DNA of 64,000 bases, taken from NCBI RefSeq assembly GCF_039614765.1, contig NZ_CP154879.1:310001-374000 (forward strand), written 5' to 3'. This DNA comes from Castellaniella sp. MT123 (GTDB lineage Bacteria; Pseudomonadota; Gammaproteobacteria; Burkholderiales; Burkholderiaceae_B). Below the pieces are notes generated by a model. That model saw nothing but the letters and a program-made list of their open reading frames with translations, was not told where the DNA came from and did no database searches. Shown piece after piece: positions 17,294 through 25,227 of the stretch. Within the stretch, counting starts at the first letter, position 1. Every line of letters begins with the position of its first letter. Both the position numbers and the translations under genes were made by a program.

Positions 17294-19441
17294 ATGGCAA
17301 GAATAGGCGTCGATGTTGGCGGAACCAACACGGACCTGGTGCTGGAGACCTTTGCTGATGATCCGGTGGGGGCCGGCATTTATCAGCACAAGGTGCCCAG
17401 CACGAAGCAGGATCAGTCTGAAGGTGTCGTGCGCGGCATCATCGAACTATGCGGCAAGGCGGGCATTGCCCGATCGGCCGTCAAGCAAATCATGCACGGC
17501 ACCACGGTGGCGACCAACGCCACCCTGGAGTACGACGGGGCGAACGTGGGCATGCTGACCACGCGCGGTTTTCGCGACATCCTGCACATCGGGCGACACA
17601 AGCGCCCGCACAATTTCTCTCTGCATTTCGACGTGCCCTGGCAGTCACACCCGCTGGTCAAGCGCCGCAACCGCCTGCCGATCACGGAACGGATCCTGCC
17701 ACCAGATGGCCGCATCGTCACACCGCTGGTGGAGGACGAGGTCTACGAGGCTGCCCTGCGCCTGCGCGACAATGGCGTCGAGGCCGTCATCGTCTGTTTT
17801 TTGTTCTCGTTCCTGAATGATGCTCACGAACGTCGCGCACAGGAAATCGTCCGCGAAGTATTGCCAGGGATGTACTGTTGGCGCTCGTCCGAAGTGGTCG
17901 ACGTGATGCGTGAATTCGAACGCTTTTCCACCACGGCGATGAATGCCTTCGTGGGGCCGAAGACGGCGCGCTACATCAGCCGCCTGGAAAGCCGGCTGCG
18001 CGAAAACGGTATCGAGGCGGATCTGCGCATCATGCAGTCCAATGGGGGGCTGGCCACGGTCGAACAGTGTATCGACCGACCCGTCAGTATCCTCATGTCG
18101 GGCCCGGCGGGTGGTGTGATCGGCGGGCGTTTCTTCGCCGATATGGTGGGCCAGAGCAACATCCTGGCGGTGGACATCGGTGGTACCTCCGCCGACATCG
18201 CGGCCCTGACCGCAGGCGAGCTGCGCATCAAGAATCCGCGCGACGCCGTAGTCGCGGACTATCCGGTGATGGCACCCATGATCGACATGATCACAATCGG
18301 TGCGGGCGGTGGATCGGTGGCCTACCTGGATTCCGCAGGGGGCTTTCACGTCGGCCCGCGATCCGCGGGATCCGAGCCCGGGCCGGCCTGCTACGGGCGC
18401 GGCGGCACCGAACCCACCACGACCGACGCCAATGTGGTGCTTGGGCGCCTGGATGCTGATCAGATGCTGGGCGGTGATCTGGGAGCCACGGCTTCCCTGG
18501 CCGAACAGGCCATCCGCGAGAAGATTGCTGAGCCCCTGGGCATGAGCGTGACCGAGGCGGCGCTGGGCATCCTGCGGGTGGTGAACAACAATATGTCGCT
18601 GGCCATCCGCTCGGCATCCGTAGCCCGGGGCCTGGATCCGCGCGAGTTCGCCCTCATGCCTTTCGGCGGCGCCGGCCCCGTGCATGGTCCATCCCTGGCG
18701 ACCGAAGTCGGCGCAAAGTATGTCCTGGTGCCGCCCATGCCCGGGATCACAGCGGCGGCGGGGCTGCTGGCCACCGACCTGAAATACGAGTACACGCGTT
18801 CACAGCTGTGCAACCTGTGCACGGCGGGGGTTGATGAACTCGCCGCCATCAACCGCACCCTCGCGGCCTTGGAGGTTGAATGTCGCGATCGGCTGGTCGC
18901 CGACCATGTCGCACCCGAGGACATGGCGCTGCGGTATATCGCCGAATGCCGCTACCACGGTCAGGGCTTCGAACTGCGCGTCGATCTGCCCGCATCCACC
19001 ATCGAGGCCAGCCATCTCGAATCCTTGATTGAAGCTTTTCATACTGTGCACGAGAAAGACTATGGCTATGGCTTCCGTGGCGCCGATGTGGAACTGGTGA
19101 CGTTGCGCCTGATCGGCACCGGCCGCTTTCCGCGTCTGGACTGGTCGCAATGGGGCAAGGGTCGCCAGGTGGATAACGGCCTGGAGCAGGCTTATCTGTA
19201 TACGCGGGACACCGTGTTCGATGACGGCACCCGTCTGCCCACGCCACGCTATGACCGACAGCGCCTCGCGCCCGAACAAGTCATCGATGGCCCGGCGATC
19301 ATCCTGCAACATGACTCGACCTCCCTGGTGCCTCCGGGCTGGCAAGCCTGGGTCAGCCCCTCGGGCAACATGATCGTCGGTGTCCGGGCCGCGACCGAAA
19401 AAAAGACGGCCGGCAAGCAACTCGAGGAGACACTTCAATGA
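17294..19441 (+). CDS. hyuA: HyuA-type N-methylhydantoinase/oxoprolinase subunit A
   Basis: ATP-binding subunit of an ATP-dependent hydantoinase/oxoprolinase-family enzyme, 715 aa, cytosolic. The actin-like ATPase fold starts at ARIGVDVGGTNTDLVLE, followed by VKQIMHGTTVATNATLE, ILMSGPAGGVIGG, LAVDIGGTSADIAAL and the TIGAGGGSVAYLD and EPGPACYGRGG motifs. Note GGTNTD in place of the common GGTFTD. ATG 17294 is preceded by GGAGGAG. Its stop overlaps the hyuB start (ATGA). With the adjacent carbamoyl amidase the best guess is N-methylhydantoin or a related cyclic ureide as substrate. Acetone/acetophenone carboxylase-like roles are less likely because no third carboxylase subunit is present. Confidence 0.9.
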   Translation: MARIGVDVGGTNTDLVLETFADDPVGAGIYQHKVPSTKQDQSEGVVRGIIELCGKAGIARSAVKQIMHGTTVATNATLEYDGANVGMLTTRGFRDILHIGRHKRPHNFSLHFDVPWQSHPLVKRRNRLPITERILPPDGRIVTPLVEDEVYEAALRLRDNGVEAVIVCFLFSFLNDAHERRAQEIVREVLPGMYCWRSSEVVDVMREFERFSTTAMNAFVGPKTARYISRLESRLRENGIEADLRIMQSNGGLATVEQCIDRPVSILMSGPAGGVIGGRFFADMVGQSNILAVDIGGTSADIAALTAGELRIKNPRDAVVADYPVMAPMIDMITIGAGGGSVAYLDSAGGFHVGPRSAGSEPGPACYGRGGTEPTTTDANVVLGRLDADQMLGGDLGATASLAEQAIREKIAEPLGMSVTEAALGILRVVNNNMSLAIRSASVARGLDPREFALMPFGGAGPVHGPSLATEVGAKYVLVPPMPGITAAAGLLATDLKYEYTRSQLCNLCTAGVDELAAINRTLAALEVECRDRLVADHVAPEDMALRYIAECRYHGQGFELRVDLPASTIEASHLESLIEAFHTVHEKDYGYGFRGADVELVTLRLIGTGRFPRLDWSQWGKGRQVDNGLEQAYLYTRDTVFDDGTRLPTPRYDRQRLAPEQVIDGPAIILQHDSTSLVPPGWQAWVSPSGNMIVGVRAATEKKTAGKQLEETLQ

Positions 19442-21210
19442 GCAAGGAATTGACACTCGACCCGATCACCCTGCAGGTGATCAGTGGCGCCTTGGACACT
19501 ATCGCCGAGGAAATGGGGCATGTGCTGTATCGCATGTCGTTTTCTTCCATCATCCGCGAATCGCAGGACCTGGGCGCGGGCCTGTTCGACCTGAACTACC
19601 AGACGCTCTGCGAGTCCGAGTCGACTCCCATGCACATCGGTTCGATCCCGGCCTATCTGCGCGGCATCGAGAAGACGTTGCAGGGCGGCCAATGGAACGA
19701 GGGCGATGTGGTTGTGCACAATCACCCCTACTACGGATCCAGCCACACGCCCGATCTGGCGATCGTCATCCCCATCTACTATCAGGGGGAAAGGGTCGGT
19801 TTCGCCGCAAATACGGCGCACCACATCGATATCGGCGCGGCCACTCCGGGCCTGATCATCGATGTCACCGACATGTATGCCGAAGGCATGCTGCTTGCCG
19901 GCCTGAAGCTGTACGACCGAGGCCAGCGCAATGAGGCCCTGGTGCAGATGATCACCAGTAATAGCCGCGCCGGTGACCAGCTGATGCATGACATCGATGC
20001 GCAGATCGCGTCGGCGCGCCTGGGGGTGAAGCGCTTTCAGGAACTGCTCGACCGCTATGGACGCGATATGGTTTTCGCCGCGGCCAACCAGCTGATGGAC
20101 TATAGCGAGATGCGCATGCGCCAGGGAATCGCGGCCATACCCGATGGGGAATACCGCGCCGAGGGTTTCCTGGATGACGACGGCCGGCGCCGTGACGTAC
20201 GCCTGCCCATCGTCGTCACCGTCAAGGTGCAGGGTGATTCGGTCACGGTCGACCTGACCGGTTCAGCCGAGCAGACGCCCACGGCCTATAACGTGCCTTT
20301 CGAGGGTTCGTGCAAGGTCGCCGCCTATGCGGCTTTTCGCAAGTTGCTGCTGGACGTGTGCACCATTGACAGCCGTGTGCCATCGAACGAAGGCTCCTTT
20401 CGGCCGATTCATGTGGTCGCGCCAGAGGGAACGATCTTCAATCCAAAGGCGCCGGCAGCGGCGGAGGCCCGTTTCACACAGTGCAATCGCATGATCGACT
20501 TGATCTTGCAGGCCTTGGCGCCAGTGCTGCCCAACAAGGTGATCGCCGGCAGCTCGGCGTCCATTTCGTTCGCTTCCTACTCGGGTACGCGCGAGAACGG
20601 CGACTACTGGGTGTTTCTGGAGGTCAACGAGGGTGCCTACGGCGGTCGGCCGCGATCCGATGGTCCGGACAGCATCGACAACCTGATGGCCAACACGCGC
20701 AATAATCCGATCGAGGACCTGGGCATGCATCTGCCCATGGTGTGCGACCGCTACGAGTTGCGCGATGACGTGCTGCCGGGTGCCGGACGGTTCAGGGGCG
20801 GTCTGGGTGTAGTCAAGGCCCAGCGCGTGCTCACTCCGGGCTTCATCACGCACGAGAGTGAACGCCACCTAGAGGCCCCGCGCGGCCTGTTTGGCGGTCA
20901 CGACGGCGTGGTTGGACGCAACATTATCCACAACGTCGACAGCCCGGATGAAGTCATCGAGATGTACTCGAAGTTCTCCGGCTTTCAGACGCGCGCCGGT
21001 GATGTCATGACCTATTACTCGCCCTGCGGCGGGGGCTATGGCAATCCGCTCGACCGTCCGGCCGAGACGGTGCGCGAGGACGTGCTCGATGACTTCTGCA
21101 CCCGCAAGGCGGCCTACGAGGTCTACGGTGTCGTCCTGGACGACAGTCTGGTGCTGGATCGGGCGGCAACCACCCGCCGGCGCGCGAAATTGGCTGCCGC
21201 AGCCCACTGA
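19438..21210 (+). CDS. hyuB: HyuB-type N-methylhydantoinase/oxoprolinase subunit B
   Basis: Partner of HyuA, 590 aa. The family opening is clear (LDPITLQVISGALDTIAEEMG, residues ~5-25, then SFSSIIRESQDLGAGLFD), followed by NHPYYGSSHTPDLAIVIPIY, the metal-site region FAANTAHHIDIGA, and GRPRSDGPDSIDNLMANTRNNPIE in the second half. The end GGGYGNPLDRPAETVREDVLDD is also standard. Together HyuA and HyuB hydrolyse a cyclic amide bond using ATP. The ATG sits in the last codons of hyuA, so the subunits are made in coupled fashion. No third (HyuC) subunit follows; the next gene is a transporter after a 160-bp structured gap. Confidence 0.92.
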   Translation: MSKELTLDPITLQVISGALDTIAEEMGHVLYRMSFSSIIRESQDLGAGLFDLNYQTLCESESTPMHIGSIPAYLRGIEKTLQGGQWNEGDVVVHNHPYYGSSHTPDLAIVIPIYYQGERVGFAANTAHHIDIGAATPGLIIDVTDMYAEGMLLAGLKLYDRGQRNEALVQMITSNSRAGDQLMHDIDAQIASARLGVKRFQELLDRYGRDMVFAAANQLMDYSEMRMRQGIAAIPDGEYRAEGFLDDDGRRRDVRLPIVVTVKVQGDSVTVDLTGSAEQTPTAYNVPFEGSCKVAAYAAFRKLLLDVCTIDSRVPSNEGSFRPIHVVAPEGTIFNPKAPAAAEARFTQCNRMIDLILQALAPVLPNKVIAGSSASISFASYSGTRENGDYWVFLEVNEGAYGGRPRSDGPDSIDNLMANTRNNPIEDLGMHLPMVCDRYELRDDVLPGAGRFRGGLGVVKAQRVLTPGFITHESERHLEAPRGLFGGHDGVVGRNIIHNVDSPDEVIEMYSKFSGFQTRAGDVMTYYSPCGGGYGNPLDRPAETVREDVLDDFCTRKAAYEVYGVVLDDSLVLDRAATTRRRAKLAAAAH

Positions 21211-21216
21211 CCGAAG

Positions 21217-21334
21217 ATGACGCGCATTCTGCGCGTCATGCTCTAACGCCTGGCAGTACTCCGTGTCCGGCCGTAGCCCTTCCATGGGCTGCGGTCCGGA
21301 GATCACCGGCCCGCTTTCCGCAAGCGGCTGCCGG
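21217..21334 (+). other. Three consecutive strong stem-loops between hyuB and MFS2
   Basis: Hairpin 1: ATGACGCGCA (21217-21226) with TGCGCGTCAT (21230-21239), three-base loop. Hairpin 2: 21266-21300, arms TCCGG-CCGTAGCCC and GGGCTGCGG-T-CCGGA with a six-base loop and one bulged T. Hairpin 3: 21306-21334, CCGGC and CCGCTT pairing with AAGCGG and GCCGG. None is followed by a T-run. The MFS2 ATG comes 36 bases after the last. They could uncouple expression of the transporter from hyuAB or protect transcript ends. Confidence 0.55.
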
Positions 21335-21370
21335 GCGGGATCCCTTCACCCTATTCGAGGGAGTACACAA

Positions 21371-22741
21371 ATGGATACCACGCTAGTTGCAGACTTGCCC
21401 CGGGTGCACAAGGTCACGCCGAAGGATGTCGTGATCGCCTCCTGGATCTGTTTTTTTGCCTGGACCTTCGCAGTCTATGATTTCGTGCTTTTCGGCAACC
21501 TGCTGCCCGTTCTGGCGCACGATTTCGGCTGGAGCGCGGCCACGGCCACGGGAGCCAATACCTGGGTGACCGCCGGTACGGCCATGGTGGCCTTCGGCGT
21601 TGGTCCCTATGTGGATCGTGCGGGACGCAAAAAGGGCATTGTGGTGGCCGTCATCGGTGCGGCCATCTTTTCGCTGTTGACCGCTCCTATGGGGTGGGTG
21701 ATGGGCCTGACGGGTGGGCTCGGATTCGTCCTGCTCATCGTCATCCGTTCCCTGGCTGGCCTGGGCTATGCGGAACAGGCGATCAATGCCACCTATCTGG
21801 GTGAGATCTTTGCCCTGCATTATTCCAGTCCGGATCAGGCGCGCCGGCGCGGCTTCATCTATTCGCTGGTGCAGTCGGGCTGGCCCGTGGGTTCAGTGCT
21901 GGCGGCGGCCTCGATCGCCGTCATCCTGCCAATGGGGGGCTGGGAATGGTGCTTCATCGTCGCTGTTTTTCCGGCGGTCTTCATGGTGATCGCCGCGCGT
22001 CATCTGAAGGAAAGCCCCCAATTCCTGGCGCGTCGCCATGCGGAGGAGCTGCTCGCGGCCGGGCGCAGGCCGGAGGCACTGGCCTATGCGCGGGCCAGCG
22101 GCATCAGTCTGGAGGAAACCAGTACGCCGGCGGCGGCCGCCTTCAAGGGGGAATCCCTGCGCTCGACCCTGGTTATCGGGATCTCGTTCATGCTGAACTG
22201 GTTTGGCGTACTCGCCTTCCTGATTCTGGGGACTTCGCTGCTGACTGCGGAAACTGGCAAGGCCATCGCCTTTGACAATGCCCTCACCATTTTGATCATC
22301 TCCAACGCCACGGCCTTCTGCGGCTACCTGTTCTTTGGCTGGTTGGGGGACCGGATCGGCCGGCGCAATGCCATCGGCCTGGGCTGGCTGCTGTGTGCGG
22401 CTTCTTTCCAGGCCATGCTGATGGCGCCCAACGGGGACTTCAACCTGATCATTGCGTTTTATAGCGCTGGGCTGTTCTTCATGATCGGCCCGTATTCGGC
22501 CCTGCTGTTCTTCAGTGCGGAAAGCTTTCCCGTGCATACCCGTGCCACGGGAGGATCGCTGATCAACGCCGCGGGTCAGGTGGGCTCGATTATCGCGGGC
22601 ATGCTGATTACGGCGTCTTTGACTCGGGGCTGGAACTGGATCGATGCAAGCTTTTATTGGGGGGTGCTGCCGATCCTGGCCTCCGGCCTGCTGATCTTTG
22701 CGGCCCGCAACGTCGATCCGAGGCACGTCCGGCGCGATTGA
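21371..22741 (+). CDS. MFS transporter (MFS2)
   Basis: Major facilitator protein, 456 aa with about 12 hydrophobic segments, inner membrane. The first helix region reads ASWICFFAWTFAVYDFVLFG; the helix 2-3 loop is GPYVDRAGRKKGI (about residue 75) and the second-half counterpart is GWLGDRIGRRNAIG (about residue 325). It also has SLAGLGYAEQAINATYLGEIF. ATG 21371 has GAGGGAG upstream and begins just before the charged leader of the first helix; a longer reading through the hairpin region is unlikely. It follows hyuAB on the same strand and precedes the second hydrolase copy, so it presumably imports the amide substrate or exports a product. Substrate unknown. Confidence 0.88.
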   Translation: MDTTLVADLPRVHKVTPKDVVIASWICFFAWTFAVYDFVLFGNLLPVLAHDFGWSAATATGANTWVTAGTAMVAFGVGPYVDRAGRKKGIVVAVIGAAIFSLLTAPMGWVMGLTGGLGFVLLIVIRSLAGLGYAEQAINATYLGEIFALHYSSPDQARRRGFIYSLVQSGWPVGSVLAAASIAVILPMGGWEWCFIVAVFPAVFMVIAARHLKESPQFLARRHAEELLAAGRRPEALAYARASGISLEETSTPAAAAFKGESLRSTLVIGISFMLNWFGVLAFLILGTSLLTAETGKAIAFDNALTILIISNATAFCGYLFFGWLGDRIGRRNAIGLGWLLCAASFQAMLMAPNGDFNLIIAFYSAGLFFMIGPYSALLFFSAESFPVHTRATGGSLINAAGQVGSIIAGMLITASLTRGWNWIDASFYWGVLPILASGLLIFAARNVDPRHVRRD

Positions 22742-22795
22742 GCGGCGGATGATTTGAGATCGCCGAATCGTATTCCGGAGATTGTTGTTTAAAAA

Positions 22796-22823
22796 GCATT
22801 AATGAGGTCTTTATTGATATCAA
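22796..22823 (+). promoter_or_regulatory. Upstream element of hydrolase copy 2, member 3 of the three-copy motif
   Basis: GCATTAAT (22796-22803) and TTGATATCAA (22814-22823) at the same 18-base offset as at copy 1. The ten bases between the two boxes differ from copy 1 while both boxes are exactly kept, which points to the boxes as the functional parts. Confidence 0.6.
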
Positions 22824-22928
22824 ATAACGGCCACTATTTCTCTAAACTGAACCTGTGAATCCGCCCTTCGTTACGCGGCGGATCGCTCAAGACCCAACGA
22901 TATTTTCCTACATCAAAGGAGCCACATC

Positions 22929-23645
22929 ATGTCCGACAATCTCGAACAAGTCCTGGAAGCCGCCTTCGCCGAAGCCACCCGTCGTTATCAGTCGCGGGGT
23001 TTCCAGCGCCGCGTGGGCTTTGGCAAGCGCCCGGCGCTGATCAGCGTGGACCTGGCCAACGCCTGGACGCGTCCAGGCAACCCTTTTACGTGCGAACACG
23101 TCGATGATCAGATCATTCCGTCGATGCAGGCGCTGCTCAAGGGCTTTCGCAAGTACAACTTGCCCGTGGTGCACGTGACGACCTGCTACGAGATCACCGA
23201 TCGCGACAACCAGAACACCGACATGGGCCTGTGGCACAACAAGATCCCGATCGATGTCGTCAGCCAGGGCAACCCCGACATCTGGGCGATTGATTCGCGC
23301 ATCGCGCCGATCGAAGGCGAGCTGACCCTGATCAAAAAGCGCGCCAGCGCGTTCCACGGGACGTACCTGGCGGGTTACCTGCGCGCCGCGGGGGTGGATA
23401 CGATTCTGGTGACCGGCGTGACCGCCTCGGCTTGTGTGCGCGAGACGATCTGCGATGGCCTGGCCGACGGGTTTCGCACGATCGCCGTCAAGGAGGCGAT
23501 TGGTGACCGGGTGCCGGGTGCCGTACTCTGGAACCTGTTCGATATCGACGCCAAGTTCGGTGATGTCGAGACGACCGAGACCTGCCTGAAATATCTCGAC
23601 CGCATTGGCCAGGAACAGGAGGTCCCCGAGAAAGCGGTGGCGTGA
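22929..23645 (+). CDS. Cysteine hydrolase, N-carbamoylsarcosine amidase-like (copy 2)
   Basis: Encodes the same 238-aa protein as 16513-17229, residue for residue, with Asp41, Lys136/137 and Cys169 retained. The coding DNA differs from copy 1 by 17 third-position or silent first-position changes by my count, with a long identical stretch in the middle, so either strong selection or gene conversion keeps the protein fixed. It has its own copy of the regulatory element and leader and is followed by a strong terminator-like hairpin, so it is a separate single-gene transcription unit. Likely role: cleavage of an N-carbamoyl or amide intermediate generated by HyuAB. Confidence 0.9.
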   Translation: MSDNLEQVLEAAFAEATRRYQSRGFQRRVGFGKRPALISVDLANAWTRPGNPFTCEHVDDQIIPSMQALLKGFRKYNLPVVHVTTCYEITDRDNQNTDMGLWHNKIPIDVVSQGNPDIWAIDSRIAPIEGELTLIKKRASAFHGTYLAGYLRAAGVDTILVTGVTASACVRETICDGLADGFRTIAVKEAIGDRVPGAVLWNLFDIDAKFGDVETTETCLKYLDRIGQEQEVPEKAVA

Positions 23646-24013
23646 CGGGTTGGGCGGGGCGTCATCGGCGGAACCGATGAATCTGCTCCCCTGAACGCCA
23701 GGGACTGCGGCGCCATGATTGGCGGCTGCGTTTGTGCCGGACTGCCTTGATAGGGCAGGCGCGCCAAAAACGAAAAATGGCTTACTGACCGAGGTCAGTA
23801 AGCCATTTGATTTTGAAGGCCAATGTGACGCCCGGGTACGTCATCCCCGAGATGATCCGTGCATTCTGTCGGGGCCTATCGCGACGGAATTTGCATATTT
23901 CCATAAGGAATTAATCCGTACCAGAATATTTCCTAAAATTCTGATGATTCATCGAGATTGGCGCACTGGATGTTCTGGTTTGCCGCCGACCTTGTTGAAA
24001 AGCAGGAGAATTC
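23646..24013. other. Intergenic region, hydrolase copy 2 to binding protein
   Basis: 368 bases without a gene. It holds one perfect 15-bp stem-loop (listed separately) followed by an AT-richer part from about 23880 that probably carries the promoter of the binding-protein gene, whose ribosome site is GCAGGAG just before 24014. No copy of the GCATTAAT/TTGATATCAA element is seen here. Confidence 0.6.
23775..23808. terminator. Intrinsic terminator after hydrolase copy 2
   Basis: AAATGGCTTACTGAC (23775-23789) and GTCAGTAAGCCATTT (23794-23808) form a perfect 15-bp stem with loop CGAG. GATTTT follows on the plus strand and AAAAA precedes, so it could end transcription in either direction. Confidence 0.8.
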
Positions 24014-24925
24014 ATGAAAGCATTGCCCCTCGTTCTGGCCGCTGCGCTGACAGTGGCCGGTATCGGTTCCTCCCAGGCCGCTGACTTCAGCCGGCTGGAC
24101 CGGATCAAGTCGACCGGAGAAATCGTCATCGGCACGCGGGATGCCGCGATTCCGTTTTCTTATCTGGATGATCACCAGAAATCTGTCGGTTACACCATGG
24201 ACATCTGCTATGGCATTGCCGATGCCATCCGGAAGGATCTGGGCCTGTCCTCCATCCACGTCAAGGAAGTCCCTGTCACCGGGTCAACCCGCATTCCGCT
24301 GATCGCCAATGGCACGGTCGATCTGTCCTGCGGGCCCGACACCAACAACGTCCAGCGCCAGAAGCAGGTCAGCTTTGCGCCCGCCACCTTCGTGTCCGCC
24401 ACGCATTTCGCGTCCTTGAAGCAATCGAATCTGCGTCATCTGCGGGATTTCCAGGGGAAGACGGTGATTTCCGTGTCGGGCAGCACCAACCTGAAGTGGC
24501 TGACAGAAATCAATGCGCAGAAACAGCTGGGCATGCGGATCATCACGGCCAGTGACCATGCCGAGGCCTTCCTGGCAGTGGCCAATGGGCGGGCGTCAGC
24601 GTTCTTCATGGATGGCATCCTGCTGGCAGGGCTGGTGGCAAATTCCCATGATCCCCAGGCCTGGTCCATCAGCAAGGAAGCCTATACGTTCGAGCCCTAC
24701 GGCATCATCGAGCCCAAGAACGATGCGCGCTTCAAGACGGCTGTCGATGACGCCGTGAAGGCCATGATCAAGGACGGTCGGGTCGATACGCTCTACACCA
24801 AATGGTTTACCCAGCCCATTCCGCCCAAGCATGTCAACTTGAACTGGCCCATGACGCCAGAACTGAAGAAACTGCTGGCTCATCCGACTGATTCGCCAGA
24901 ACCCGAGGTGCTGAAGCAGGACTGA
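24014..24925 (+). CDS. ABC transporter substrate-binding protein, glutamate/aspartate (GltI-like) type
   Basis: Periplasmic binding protein of the family-3 amino-acid group, 303 aa. A signal peptide (MKALPLVLAAALTVAGIGSS, cut after QAA) is followed by LDRIKSTGEIVIGTRDAAIPFSYLDD (given in part: IVIGTRDAAIPFSYLDD), the GYTMDICYGIADAI helix, RIPLIANGTVDLSCGPDTN, and VSGSTNLKWLTEI, all typical of glutamate/aspartate binders. No permease or ATPase gene is adjacent, so it is an orphan binding protein that must share a transporter encoded elsewhere or act in sensing. It lies in its own unit bounded by terminators. A link with the amide-degrading locus upstream is only positional. Confidence 0.88.
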   Translation: MKALPLVLAAALTVAGIGSSQAADFSRLDRIKSTGEIVIGTRDAAIPFSYLDDHQKSVGYTMDICYGIADAIRKDLGLSSIHVKEVPVTGSTRIPLIANGTVDLSCGPDTNNVQRQKQVSFAPATFVSATHFASLKQSNLRHLRDFQGKTVISVSGSTNLKWLTEINAQKQLGMRIITASDHAEAFLAVANGRASAFFMDGILLAGLVANSHDPQAWSISKEAYTFEPYGIIEPKNDARFKTAVDDAVKAMIKDGRVDTLYTKWFTQPIPPKHVNLNWPMTPELKKLLAHPTDSPEPEVLKQD

Positions 24926-25021
24926 GGAATGCCCGTCCACCGCTGATGGGGTAGAGCCGAGCCATGGGTAGGGCTCCCCATCAGCCGACGGTGATTACCC
25001 AGAATTCGCCCAGCCAAAGAA

Positions 25022-25053
25022 AAACCGCCTAGGCGTTGGACCCTAGGCGGTTT
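25022..25053. terminator. Intrinsic terminator between binding-protein gene and tRNA-Arg
   Basis: AAACCGCCTAGG (25022-25033) and CCTAGGCGGTTT (25042-25053) pair perfectly over 12 bp with an eight-base loop. TTTCT follows on the plus strand and a run of A precedes, so it can serve the binding-protein gene and, on the other strand, the tRNA gene. Confidence 0.8.
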
Positions 25054-25081
25054 CTAACCTGTTAAGAAAACAGGGTAATTC

Positions 25082-25158
25082 TGGTGCGGCTGGCAGGATT
25101 CGAACCCACGACCCCTTGGTTCGTAGCCAAGTACTCTATCCAACTGAGCTACAGCCGC
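25082..25158 (-). tRNA. tRNA-Arg (anticodon ACG)
   Basis: A complete 77-nt tRNA with encoded CCA. Acceptor stem GCGGCTG begins at 25158, D-arm has AGCTCAGTTGGATAGAG, the anticodon stem CTTGG/CCAAG encloses CTACGAA so the anticodon is ACG, and the T-arm contains GGTTCGAATCC. A34 is normally changed to inosine to read CGU, CGC and CGA. Confidence 0.96.
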
Positions 25159-25227
25159 TAAAGAGGCGTAAATATAACATGCTTTTTCTGGCTTGTCACA
25201 TCACGCTTTTTCCAGCGAGTTTTTCAA

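Larger units (their letters stand above)
22796..23645 (+). repeat. Duplicated unit, copy 2: promoter, leader and hydrolase gene
   Basis: Direct repeat of 16381-17229, about 6.4 kb downstream, with hyuA, hyuB and MFS2 between the copies. The leader contains the same ATCCGCC/GGCGGAT stem and AAAGGAG site and is one or two bases longer overall. No transposase or target-site duplication is seen at the edges. Confidence 0.9.
24926..25227. other. Intergenic region with hairpins and the tRNA gene
   Basis: 302 bases between the binding-protein stop and the nosX stop. A long hairpin GCTGATGGGG/CCCCATCAGC (24942-24951 with 24976-24985, with an inner AGCC/GGCT pairing), an intrinsic terminator (25022-25053) and tRNA-Arg (25082-25158) fill most of it. 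Confidence 0.7.

Noticed and set aside
22796-22928. Guanidine-type (mini-ykkC) riboswitch in the hydrolase leader
   Set aside because: Only one stem is clear and the paired ACGR-loop hairpins of that class are absent.
16381-23645. Composite transposon bounded by the two hydrolase copies
   Set aside because: The repeated unit is a gene with its promoter, in direct orientation, with no transposase, terminal inverted repeats or target duplication visible.
24942-24985. Riboswitch or small RNA downstream of the binding-protein gene
   Set aside because: It is a simple long hairpin after a stop codon followed by a clear terminator; no conserved RNA family features are seen.
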